64,000 nucleotides of DNA from CAYWMD01 sp964458575. GTDB lineage: Bacteria; Verrucomicrobiota; Verrucomicrobiia; Limisphaerales; JADLHS01. Of the stretch, positions 52,276 to 61,048 are shown piece after piece. Location: assembly GCA_964458575.1 (NCBI GenBank), contig CAYWMD010000031.1:11897-75896 (forward strand). The letters are read 5' to 3'. The notes under the pieces were generated by a model. The model saw nothing but the letters and a program-made list of their open reading frames with translations, did not search any database and had not been told where the DNA came from. Made by a program: the position numbers and the translations under genes. Positions within the stretch are counted from its first letter, which is position 1. Each line of letters opens with the position of its first letter.

Positions 52276-55200
52276 TTACTTGCGCTTGAGTTTCTTGACC
52301 GGAGGCGAATTCGTCGGCGGCGGTAGCAAGGACCAGATCCAGTCATCGGTTGACTTGATCCCCGGTTCAACCGATCCGTTCGGGCCGGCGCCGCGCAATT
52401 CGTAGCTGCCGTCGGTGTGGCGCAGGTAGAACACGGGGCGTCCCCGGCTGATGTCGCGGGGCACGGCGTTCAAGTATTGGGGCACGAGTTCGTCCAGGCT
52501 CGCCGGATAAATGCCGTGGGCCAGGCGATGCCGTTCCAGCGCGCAGGCAATGATGCCCTCGTTCACGGCGGTTTGGGCGAAGGCAACCTGCGAGACATCG
52601 TTTCCCCACCAATTGCCTTGTTGGAACAGTTGGTTGACGCCGTTGTCCAGCGGCAATCCCTCCAGGTCATCCCAGTCAAACGAATCGGTCAGCCGTCCGC
52701 TGGCGAAGTCCACCCGGGCGATCGCGCGGTGCCCCGCGTAATAAAGCTGGGTACAGTTGTCGTACCACCAACACCGCGGCTGCCAGCGCAAGGCGGCTTG
52801 TCCGCGCCGGACGCGCTGGACCAGGGCATCGCGTTGCTGCACGGTGTTACCCGCCGGAATTGCGCTCCAAACCTCGGTGTAGGCCCGCACCAACCGGCCG
52901 ATCGCGTTGGTGTGATCGGCCAGCAGCGGGAATTGCGACAGGTTCGTCTGGAACGCGGCCAGTTGCGTTTCGGTCCAGCGATGCCGGGCCAGTCCCTCCC
53001 AAATCGGCTGCAACGAGTTCACCAGCATGCCCTGAACGCGCGCCGAGCTTTTCCAATCGGGCGACTGGCGTGCCAGTTGCGCCAGCCGCAGGCCCGCCAG
53101 CGCATCAGCGGCCGCCGCATCCGGCCGCTCGAGGGCGAGGAGCACGCAGGCTCGCAGTTGAAACAACAATTGCAGTTGCTCCATGACGTAAAGTTCCTGG
53201 CGGTGACCGCTGGCCAGCACCGCGTCCGCCTGACGGTTGGAGGTTGGCGCGCAGAACGGCAACCGCGCAGCCAACGCCGCGGCTTGCAGGTCCGCGTGAA
53301 GGGGCTGCAATTCCTCCCAGATTTCCGCCGCCGTAACGATCTGGCCTTTGTCCGCGTTACGACCGGTCTTGTTTTTCGCCAGACCAGGGTAAAGGTTGAA
53401 GGCGACGTTGCTCTGCTGCATCCAAGACCGAAGCGCACCCACGCCGGGTCCGTTCGGGGTGGCGGCAAAAACCTTTCCAACCTTTTTCGCGAACAACGAG
53501 ACGGCGGAATCATTGGTGGGATTGCGACTCAGCAACTTTTGAAACGCGGGCGACAGCGCGAAGTTTGCGTCCGCCGCGACCGGAGCGGGCAGACTGGCGG
53601 CGAGATCCATTGATTCGCCACGTTGCTTTAACTCGGCTTGAAAACGCGCCCAGCGCTGCCGGCCGCGCCAGTTTTGGTATCCGTAAAAGAGCAGGATCGC
53701 CACGGCAAAAAACACCGCCAGCGCCGCCAGGCCGGCCGCGAAGCGCAAGGACATGCGCCAGGCCAAACGCAGCCGGTCGCGGAACACGGGCGTTTCATAA
53801 CGGCCCGTCACCGTGACACGGAAATCCCGGCGCAACCGCGTCGCCGCCCACGTTGACAGCCAGACGCAGTTTCCGACGACGATTCCGAAGCCGATCCACA
53901 TCAGAATGGGTGCGCCCACCCGTCCCGGCAGATCGAAGAAATTGAATTTATCGAACAGATAGCACGCCAGGCTGAAGAGCAGCGTGGGCGGGGCGACCGC
54001 CAGCACCAGCACGATCATGGGCGCGAACCCGGGATGCTTCATCTTCAGCCCGAGCCACCGGCCCAACCAGCCAATGGTGACCCAGTTCAACGCAAACCCC
54101 GCGAGGAACAGCAGCAGGATGCGCACGATCAGTCCGATGGGCCATTCCAGCAGGTGACCCCTGACCGGCTGGTTCCACAACGCGCCCCAGAAGAGTTCTC
54201 CCGCCGTGACCCCGCGCGGCAGTCGTGTGGGCGGATCAGCCACCATGAGCGTCATGCACACCCAGACGAAGAAGCAATGAACCGCCACCGCGAGGACGAC
54301 CGGGAAAAGCATCCGCCGCCAGTAGGCCAGCCACAAACCGCGTCCGATGGCCCGTTCACTCGTGGGCGTCACCAGCACCAGTTCCAGCGCGCCAACCTGT
54401 TTGTCCTCCGCCAGCCGTTGCGACGCCACAATGCCGCCGTAATAAAGCACCAACCCATGAATGATGAGGCCCGTCCAGAGCCAGGCGAAAAACTGACCCA
54501 GCAGGGGCGCCTCGTTCATGCCGCGGAACATGACCTTTCCGAAATAAACCGCCGTCACCCAGGCGGTGAGCGAAACCAGAATGATGGCGACCAGCATGAA
54601 CACCGGCGCACTGATCCGTTGCCGCCCGGCCAGCCAGAAAAACGGGTTGATCGCCAGCAACCGGCGGCGCAACACGGCCCGGGTCGCGCGGCTCCGTTCA
54701 CGTAAACGCCCGCCCCACCGGAACCGATCCCAAGCGCGGACGGTTTTGGGTTGATCGCGCCAGGCGCGTCCCACCCGCCACGCCGCCAGGGCCATCCACA
54801 GCGCCGTCGTGCCGGTCACCGCGCCCAGTGAAAGCCAGTAATGCGTCCGCGTGGCAAACCGCCCACCCAGCGTGGCTGAGGTGAGCAGATGCAAGGGGGA
54901 AAACGTGGCGACCGCATCCGCCATGGCGAGCGGGCAGCCCAACTGGCGAATCAACTCCGAGGCCGCGGACAGCCCCAGGCCAAACACCAACGCCATCGCG
55001 GTCGCCTGCCCCACCGCCGTAAACTGGCGGACGCTCACCGCCGACGCGTTGAAGCCGGCCGCCATCGCGAAGAACAGGACGCTCACCAGCGCCAGCACCG
55101 TGCGCCAGAAATCGGCGAAGGTGACGCCGCCGATGAGCACCGGCAGCGCCATGACGGGAAACAACGCCAGCAGCGAATAGATTAGCGCCAGCCCGTTCGC

Positions 55201-55518
55201 ACACAATTTGCCGGCGACAATCTCGGCGCTGTTCAAATTGGTGAGAAATAACAGGCCCAGCGTGCCCTCCCGTTTTTCGCGGCTGATGCAATCGGCCGTG
55301 ACCGTCGCGCCTGCAACCAGGCAGTAAAGGAAGATGAAAACGGAAAACACCCGGAAGAGGACGGGGGCGATGCTCCGATTCTGATACAAGTCCATCGCCC
55401 AGGCCAGCCAGAGGAACAGCCCAAACGCCGCCGCCGCGGAGATCCAGCGGATGCGGTGAGTGCCCTTCTGCCTCGCCCCGGCGCGCAGTTCCCGTTCGGC
55501 TACCGAAAAAAAACGCAT
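52276..55518 (-). CDS. Double ABC-2 type permease with a large C-terminal domain
   Basis: This 1,080-residue membrane protein carries two ABC-2 permease modules. The first has the coupling-helix-like CISREKREGTLGLLFLTNLN near residues 80-99 and the second has AEDKQVGALELVLVTPTSE near 365-385. The two are clearly related. About 15 hydrophobic helices precede a helical C-terminal domain (residues about 630-1080) with TPR-like LAQLARQSPDWKSSA and a final DELVPQYLNAVP. No ABC ATPase is encoded nearby, so its partner must be elsewhere. The C-terminal part is probably outside the cytoplasm. Confidence 0.82.
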   Translation of the reverse strand: MRFFSVAERELRAGARQKGTHRIRWISAAAAFGLFLWLAWAMDLYQNRSIAPVLFRVFSVFIFLYCLVAGATVTADCISREKREGTLGLLFLTNLNSAEIVAGKLCANGLALIYSLLALFPVMALPVLIGGVTFADFWRTVLALVSVLFFAMAAGFNASAVSVRQFTAVGQATAMALVFGLGLSAASELIRQLGCPLAMADAVATFSPLHLLTSATLGGRFATRTHYWLSLGAVTGTTALWMALAAWRVGRAWRDQPKTVRAWDRFRWGGRLRERSRATRAVLRRRLLAINPFFWLAGRQRISAPVFMLVAIILVSLTAWVTAVYFGKVMFRGMNEAPLLGQFFAWLWTGLIIHGLVLYYGGIVASQRLAEDKQVGALELVLVTPTSERAIGRGLWLAYWRRMLFPVVLAVAVHCFFVWVCMTLMVADPPTRLPRGVTAGELFWGALWNQPVRGHLLEWPIGLIVRILLLFLAGFALNWVTIGWLGRWLGLKMKHPGFAPMIVLVLAVAPPTLLFSLACYLFDKFNFFDLPGRVGAPILMWIGFGIVVGNCVWLSTWAATRLRRDFRVTVTGRYETPVFRDRLRLAWRMSLRFAAGLAALAVFFAVAILLFYGYQNWRGRQRWARFQAELKQRGESMDLAASLPAPVAADANFALSPAFQKLLSRNPTNDSAVSLFAKKVGKVFAATPNGPGVGALRSWMQQSNVAFNLYPGLAKNKTGRNADKGQIVTAAEIWEELQPLHADLQAAALAARLPFCAPTSNRQADAVLASGHRQELYVMEQLQLLFQLRACVLLALERPDAAAADALAGLRLAQLARQSPDWKSSARVQGMLVNSLQPIWEGLARHRWTETQLAAFQTNLSQFPLLADHTNAIGRLVRAYTEVWSAIPAGNTVQQRDALVQRVRRGQAALRWQPRCWWYDNCTQLYYAGHRAIARVDFASGRLTDSFDWDDLEGLPLDNGVNQLFQQGNWWGNDVSQVAFAQTAVNEGIIACALERHRLAHGIYPASLDELVPQYLNAVPRDISRGRPVFYLRHTDGSYELRGAGPNGSVEPGIKSTDDWIWSLLPPPTNSPPVKKLKRK

Positions 55519-55694
55519 GACATCCTCACCCTGACCATCGAATAGCTGGAGGATAGACAGCCCAACGGGCGTTTTGTTTCAAGAGAAAAACTCGTTGCAA
55601 ACAACCACGGCGGTGGCATCGCCCATAAAGCGCCAACCCGCGGCATAGCACGATCATTCCCCATGCCCGCACTGGTTCAGGTGTTCGCTGTTCC

Positions 55695-56744
55695 TCAGTC
55701 AGCGCGATCCAGCGCCGGTTGGAAACCGTATTTTTTCGCCAGCGCGAGCGAGGTGTTCAGGGATTTGACACCCGCGGTGCAGGTCGGGTCGGAGAGGGAA
55801 GCGGCGGCGAGGCAGACGCCGGTGAGGAGACAGCGTTGCAGTTCCCAGCCCTCGTGCAACCCCAGCAACACGCCGGCACAGAACGCGTCGCCGGCGCCGG
55901 CGGTGCCGGCAATGTATTTCGCCGGGAGTTTGAGCGAGGATTGCCAGACGTCATCACCGCGGCGGGTGCGGGCAAAAGCACCCTCCGGGAAATGGATCAC
56001 CACCAATTCGCGCACGCCTTGTTGCAGGAGCGCACCCGCCGCGTGACGCAACGTCACCGTGTCAAGCTGGCCGTCCGAAGTGCGAATCTTAAAGCCGGTG
56101 GTTTTGCCCGCTTCGATTTCGTTCAGGATGCAGTAATCCATGTGTTTGAGCGCAGGTGTGACGATGCGCGCAAACCGGTCGCTGTCCTCGCTGACCACGT
56201 CCACGCTGGTCTTGAGGCCCGCCTCTTGCGCGGCGGCCAGCAACCGGGCGGCTTTCGTGCCAAACTTGGCGTCCGATTCATCGAGCGCGTCGAGCAGCAG
56301 CAGGTAGGCGAGGTGAAAAATGCGCGCCTTGATGGATTTGAAATTGAGGTTTTCCCCGTGCCAGAGCGCGTTGGCCCCGCGCGCGTGAAAGAACGTCCGC
56401 CGCCCTGACGCCTTTTCGGTCATCACATCGGTGAACGACGTGGGCGCCTTGCTGGTCTGGGTGAGGCAGCGTGTGTCAATCTTGTGCGCGTGGCAGTCGG
56501 CAATGATTTGCGCGCCGAGTGGGTCCTTGCCCACGAGGCCCGCGCCGAACAGCGGGAACGGCCCCCCGGACTTCGCGAGGTCAATCAGCAGGTTGTAGGG
56601 CCCGCCGCCCGTGCCCTGCGACTGGCCCAGGATGTTGCCGAGCTGCTCGGGTTGGGGATAGACGTCAATGATCTTGACCTGGTCAATGATCCAGTTGCCG
56701 CCGGCAAGAATGCCGCGGCGCGAATTGGAGGACTTTGTCTTCAT
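55695..56744 (-). CDS. PfkB-family carbohydrate kinase
   Basis: This 349-residue ribokinase-fold protein from ATG 56744 has the catalytic motif AGTAGAGDAFCAGVLLG, with the Asp as base, near residue 297, and an N-terminal GGGPYNLLIDLAKSG near 46-60. It phosphorylates a sugar or sugar derivative with ATP. The substrate is unknown; a divergent PTS enzyme I follows. The frame to 56777 adds 11 unlikely residues. Confidence 0.88.
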   Translation of the reverse strand: MKTKSSNSRRGILAGGNWIIDQVKIIDVYPQPEQLGNILGQSQGTGGGPYNLLIDLAKSGGPFPLFGAGLVGKDPLGAQIIADCHAHKIDTRCLTQTSKAPTSFTDVMTEKASGRRTFFHARGANALWHGENLNFKSIKARIFHLAYLLLLDALDESDAKFGTKAARLLAAAQEAGLKTSVDVVSEDSDRFARIVTPALKHMDYCILNEIEAGKTTGFKIRTSDGQLDTVTLRHAAGALLQQGVRELVVIHFPEGAFARTRRGDDVWQSSLKLPAKYIAGTAGAGDAFCAGVLLGLHEGWELQRCLLTGVCLAAASLSDPTCTAGVKSLNTSLALAKKYGFQPALDRAD

Positions 56745-56963
56745 TGCAGCGAGCCGATGCTGGTGACATTGAACCAAGAAAAGCGTGGCGCGGACAAGCC
56801 ATTTTTAAGCGCCACCGCCGGGGGCAACGCACCAGGCAAGCGGCCGACCGGGATCCCGATTGCATGATCGCCGGCATCTCAACCGGGCGCGGCAGGGAAT
56901 TTTGCGCCGCCTTTTTCCCAACTATTTCTTCCCAAGTCGCAAAGCCTCCGACTATCCTTGGGC

Positions 56964-58736
56964 ATGGCTGAGCGGCTGCACGAAGGCGAAAGAATCTTCC
57001 GGGGCATCCCGGTGTCCGCGGGTGTGTGCCGCGGCACGATCCTTCTGCTCGACAAGCCCCGGCACACGGTCACCCGGCGTCCGTTGCACGACGCCGAAGT
57101 GCCCGCGGAACTCGACCGCCTGGAACAAGCCTTCCGTCGCACGCGCCAGCAGGTGCTGGCGGTGCAGCGCAAAGTGACCGACAGCGTGGGCGCGGAACAG
57201 GGCAGCATTTTCGACGCGCACCTGCTGGTGCTGGAAGACCCGGTGTTGGTGGATGAAACGGTCAAACTCATTCGCGAAGAAAAGGTGAATGTTGAGCACG
57301 CGTTTCAAACCGTGGCCGAGCGTTACACCTCGGCCCTGGCGAAGGTGGACGATGACTACTTGCGCGAGCGTGCCAGCGACATGCGCGACGTGACCGCGCG
57401 CGTGCTCGGCAATCTGCTGGGTCACGAGGAGGAAGTGGACCTGCGCCACCTCAAGGAACCGTGCATCATCATCGCGCACGACCTGACGCCGTCGAAAACC
57501 GCCATGCTCGACCGCCAGCATGTGCTTGGATTTGCCACCGACATCGGCAGCAAGACCTCCCACACGGCCATCATGGCGCGTTCGCTGCGCATCCCGGCGG
57601 TGGTGGGCCTGAAGAATGCCAGCGAAGAATTGGAGACGGGCCAGTTCGCGCTGCTGGACGGTTTCAACGGGGTCATCGTCATCAATCCGACGGACCAGAC
57701 ACTGTTCGAGTACGGCCAGCTCGTTCGCCGCCAGGCCACCCTGGAGGACAAACTGCGCGAGGTGGTTGCCCAGCCCGCGGTCACGCTCGACAACCACCGC
57801 GTGATGCTTTCGGCCAACGTCGAGCAGGCTGGCGACACCGAGGCCGTCCAGGCCGCGGGCGCGGAAGGCGTGGGTTTGTTTCGGACGGAATACCTGTTCA
57901 TCAATCGAGATGCCCCGCCCGGCGAGGAGGAACAGTTTCAAGCTTATCGTCAGGCCGCCGCGGCGCTCAAGCCACAGCCGGTGGTCATCCGCACCCTGGA
58001 TTTGGGCGGCGACAAGCTGCTCTCATCGCTCGCGGTGCCCACGGAAATGAATCCCTTCCTCGGCTGGCGCGCGATCCGGTTCTGCCTGCAGCAAAACGAC
58101 ATTTTCCGCGCCCAACTCCGTGCCATATTGCGCGCGAGCACCGAGGGCAACGTGAAGATGATGTACCCCATGATCTCCGGGCTGGACGAGTTGAACCAGG
58201 CCAACACCCTGCTCGCCCGCTGCAAGGACGAATTGCGCACGGAGAATCTTCCGTTCGACGACCGCATGGAAATCGGGGTGATGATCGAAACGCCCTCGGC
58301 CGCCTTGATCGCCGACTCGCTGGCGCGGCGCGTGCAGTTCTTCAGCCTCGGCACGAACGATCTCATCCAATACACGCTGGCCGTGGACCGGATGAACGAG
58401 AAGATCGCCCACCTTTACGAACCCACGCACCCGGCGATTCTGCGGCTCATCAAAACCACCGTGGACGCCGCGCATGCCCATAACGTCCGGGTGAGTGTTT
58501 GCGGCGAGATGGCTGGCGACCCCGTGCTCGTGCCGCTGCTCATCGGGCTGGGGGTGGATGAGTTGAGCGCCGCGCCGTCGCTCATCGCGCAGGTCAAGTT
58601 TCTCATCCGCCGGATGAAATTAACGGAGGCCGGCGAGCTGGCGGCGTTCGCGCTCCAATGTGAATCCCCTGCTGAAATCGCCGCGCGTTGCCAGGAACTC
58701 GCGCAACGCGTCGCCCCCGGTCTGTTCGAGAAGTGA
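56964..58736 (+). CDS. ptsI: PTS enzyme I (phosphoenolpyruvate-protein phosphotransferase)
   Basis: This 590-residue protein takes phosphate from PEP and passes it to HPr. The phosphohistidine H200 lies in GSKTSHTAIMARS. The PEP-binding barrel follows with EGVGLFRTEYLF, VVIRTLDLGGDK, FFSLGTNDLIQYTLAVDR and the Cys in VSVCGEMAGDP. Start ATG 56964; a TTG at 56958 also fits. No HPr or enzyme II gene lies within the window, so the rest of the system is elsewhere or this is a regulatory PTS. Confidence 0.95.
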   Translation: MAERLHEGERIFRGIPVSAGVCRGTILLLDKPRHTVTRRPLHDAEVPAELDRLEQAFRRTRQQVLAVQRKVTDSVGAEQGSIFDAHLLVLEDPVLVDETVKLIREEKVNVEHAFQTVAERYTSALAKVDDDYLRERASDMRDVTARVLGNLLGHEEEVDLRHLKEPCIIIAHDLTPSKTAMLDRQHVLGFATDIGSKTSHTAIMARSLRIPAVVGLKNASEELETGQFALLDGFNGVIVINPTDQTLFEYGQLVRRQATLEDKLREVVAQPAVTLDNHRVMLSANVEQAGDTEAVQAAGAEGVGLFRTEYLFINRDAPPGEEEQFQAYRQAAAALKPQPVVIRTLDLGGDKLLSSLAVPTEMNPFLGWRAIRFCLQQNDIFRAQLRAILRASTEGNVKMMYPMISGLDELNQANTLLARCKDELRTENLPFDDRMEIGVMIETPSAALIADSLARRVQFFSLGTNDLIQYTLAVDRMNEKIAHLYEPTHPAILRLIKTTVDAAHAHNVRVSVCGEMAGDPVLVPLLIGLGVDELSAAPSLIAQVKFLIRRMKLTEAGELAAFALQCESPAEIAARCQELAQRVAPGLFEK

Positions 58737-58779
58737 AGGCCGTTGAATCGTCGAAACCGGACGATTACATTGGCGGCGA

Positions 58780-58819
58780 CGATTTAACGGTCCAACGATT
58801 CAACGTTTTAACGCATTAA
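58780..58819. repeat. Second octamer array, abutting a start codon
   Basis: CGATTTAA, CGGTCCAA, CGATTCAA, CGTTTTAA and CGCATTAA run without a gap up to CGA, and the ATG at 58823 begins in the next unit. The unit family is the same as at 32274-32313. Confidence 0.8.
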
Positions 58820-58822
58820 CGA

Positions 58823-59569
58823 ATGAAAGTCATCATCCTCGCCGCGGGTTACGCCACGCGCCTCTACCCGCTCACCCTCACCAAACCCAAACCCCTCCTG
58901 CCCGTCGCCGGCAAACCGATGGTCGAGCACGTGCTCGACAATCTCGCGCCGATCAGCGGCATTGACCGCGTTTACGTGGTTACCAACGCGAAGTTCGCCG
59001 GCGCGTTCCAGGAATGGGCCGACCATTACCGCGCCACCAAGTCGAAAATGGAATTTACCGTCGTCAACGACGGCACAACCGACGACACCAACAAGCTCGG
59101 CGCCATTGGCGACATCAATTTCGTGATCAAAACCCAGAACGTGGATGACGACCTGATCGTGGTGGCGGGGGACAATTTGTTCAGTCAAAAGCTCGAGGCG
59201 TTCGGCGAACTTTGCCGGAGGAAAAACGCCCCCGTGCTGGCGCTCTACGACGTGGGCGACCTGGAACAGATCAAGAAATACAACGCCATCACCCTCGACG
59301 GCGAAGGCCGGATTACGTTCTTCGAGGAGAAGCCGAAGAACCCGACCAGCACGCTGACCGGCATCGCCCTTTACTATTATCCGAAACACACGATTCCGCT
59401 CATCCGGCAGTACATCGCCGAGGGCAACAATCCCGATCAACCGGGCCGGCTCATCCAGTGGCTTTATCCGCGCACGCCGGTTTACACCTGGACGGTGCCG
59501 GGGTTGTGGTTTGACATCGGCTCGAAGGAATCGCTGGAGGAAGCCAACCAGATTTTCTCGAAGCTCTAA
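58823..59569 (+). CDS. Sugar nucleotidyltransferase
   Basis: This 248-residue protein starts MKVIILAAGYATRLYPLTLT, the nucleotide-binding signature (G-x-G/T-x-RLxPLT), followed by KPKPLLPVAGKPM and VAGDNLF with the metal-binding Asp. It resembles glucose-1-phosphate thymidylyl/uridylyltransferases that make an NDP-sugar. Its stop is immediately followed by the ATG of the next gene (TAAATG). Confidence 0.9.
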   Translation: MKVIILAAGYATRLYPLTLTKPKPLLPVAGKPMVEHVLDNLAPISGIDRVYVVTNAKFAGAFQEWADHYRATKSKMEFTVVNDGTTDDTNKLGAIGDINFVIKTQNVDDDLIVVAGDNLFSQKLEAFGELCRRKNAPVLALYDVGDLEQIKKYNAITLDGEGRITFFEEKPKNPTSTLTGIALYYYPKHTIPLIRQYIAEGNNPDQPGRLIQWLYPRTPVYTWTVPGLWFDIGSKESLEEANQIFSKL

Positions 59570-60028
59570 ATGTCGCCGGCCCCGCTCCACGAAATCATTC
59601 CGGTGCTCCAGACCGCCATCGGACCGGTGATTCTCATCTCCGGGGTCGGCCTGTTGTTGCTCTCCATGACCAACCGCCTGGGGCGGGCGATTGACCGCGC
59701 CCGCGCGCTCGGCCGCGAACTGCGCAGCGGAACGGGCGGCGACCGCGACGCGACGCTGGCGCAGGTGGCCATCATCTACCGCCGCGCCCGGTTGATCCGT
59801 TTGAGCATCGCGTTGGCATCGCTGAGCCTGCTGCTGGCGGCGGTGCTGATCATCGGACTGTTTTTGACGGCCCTGATGCATGCGGAATACGGATTCATCA
59901 TCAGCCTCGTCTTCATCGGTTGCATGGTTTCACTCATCGCGTCACTGGTGGTGTTCATTTATGACATTCACCTGTCGCTGGTGGCGTTGAAGCTGGAGTT
60001 GAAGGCTGACCAACTGCCGCTGGACTGA
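59570..60028 (+). CDS. DUF2721 membrane protein
   Basis: This 152-residue protein has three hydrophobic helices (IGPVILISGVGLLLLSM; IALASLSLLLAAVLIIGLFL; IISLVFIGCMVSLIASLVVF) and the DUF2721 signature MTNRLGRAIDRARAL. It is an inner-membrane protein of unknown function, translationally coupled to the nucleotidyltransferase. Confidence 0.88.
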   Translation: MSPAPLHEIIPVLQTAIGPVILISGVGLLLLSMTNRLGRAIDRARALGRELRSGTGGDRDATLAQVAIIYRRARLIRLSIALASLSLLLAAVLIIGLFLTALMHAEYGFIISLVFIGCMVSLIASLVVFIYDIHLSLVALKLELKADQLPLD

Positions 60029-60088
60029 GTTGTGCGCCAACACCAGTGTTGACTCAATCGCAGCCGGCCCGCAAATTTTGCCGCAGTC

Positions 60089-61048
60089 ATGAAAGCCACC
60101 GCACTGCTGAAGCAAGGCCCAGCCACAATTCCAATCGGCAATCCGCAATCCGCAATCCGCAATCCCATCGTGCCCACCGTGGACGCGGTCATGTTGGAGG
60201 AACGTGCCGCCGCCTTCACCAAACGCAGCATCAAAACGTCGGCGAAGCTCGCCGGGTTGAAAATGACCGTGAGCATGTGCGACCTCACCACGCTTGAAGG
60301 CAAGGATACGCCCGGCAAGGTCGCCTATCTCTGCCGTAAGGCGCTCCAGCCCGCCGAACCGAAATACAATGTGCCGCCGTGCGCCGCCGTGTGCGTTTAT
60401 CCCAACATGGTGAAGTACGCGCGGAAATTTCTCGGTCAAAATTCGCCTGTACACGTGGCTTCAGTGGCGACGGGCTTTCCCAGCGGCCAGTATCCGTTAC
60501 GCACCAAGCTGGAGGAAGTGCGGCGCGTGGTTGCCGACGGCGCGGACGAAGTGGACATGGTCATTGACCGCTGCGCCTTCCTCGCCGGCGATCACGCGAA
60601 AGTTTTTGACGAAATCGCCGCGACCAAGGAAGCCTGCGGCCCGGCGCACCTGAAGGTGATTCTCGAAACCGGCGAACTCGTCACTTACGACAACGTCCGG
60701 CTCGCCAGCGAAATTGCCATGCAAGCCGGCGGTGATTTCATCAAGACCAGCACCGGCAAGGTGAATCCCGCCGCGACCATTCCCGTCACGCTCGTGATGT
60801 TGGAAGCCATCCGCGATTATTTTTTTGCCACCGGCATCCGCATCGGCATGAAGCCCGCCGGGGGCATCCGCAATTCCAAGCAGGCGCTCGCCTACCTCGT
60901 AATGGTCAAGGAAACCCTCGGCGACGACTGGCTCACGCCCGACCTGTTCCGCTTCGGCGCCAGCACGCTCGTCAACGACGTGCTCATGCAGATCGCGAAA
61001 CAGGCGGACGGCAATTATCAAGGCGCGGATTACTTCTCGCTGCCGTGA
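60089..61048 (+). CDS. deoC: Deoxyribose-phosphate aldolase
   Basis: This ~319-residue class I aldolase cleaves 2-deoxyribose 5-phosphate. Motifs are AAVCVYPNMV, SVATGFPSGQ, EVDMVIDRCAFLAGD, HLKVILETGEL with the Schiff-base lysine region, and FIKTSTGKV with the catalytic Lys. The N-terminus is doubtful: five heptamer repeats (60132-60166) lie inside the first 26 codons, so the real start may be GTG 60170 or ATG 60191, where homology begins (EERAAAFTKRSIKTS). Confidence 0.93.
   Translation: MKATALLKQGPATIPIGNPQSAIRNPIVPTVDAVMLEERAAAFTKRSIKTSAKLAGLKMTVSMCDLTTLEGKDTPGKVAYLCRKALQPAEPKYNVPPCAAVCVYPNMVKYARKFLGQNSPVHVASVATGFPSGQYPLRTKLEEVRRVVADGADEVDMVIDRCAFLAGDHAKVFDEIAATKEACGPAHLKVILETGELVTYDNVRLASEIAMQAGGDFIKTSTGKVNPAATIPVTLVMLEAIRDYFFATGIRIGMKPAGGIRNSKQALAYLVMVKETLGDDWLTPDLFRFGASTLVNDVLMQIAKQADGNYQGADYFSLP
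60132..60166. repeat. Heptamer array (CAATCCG) at the start of deoC
   Basis: Five tandem units: CAATCGG, three CAATCCG, and CAATCCC. A change of one unit would shift the frame of any upstream start. Confidence 0.8.
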
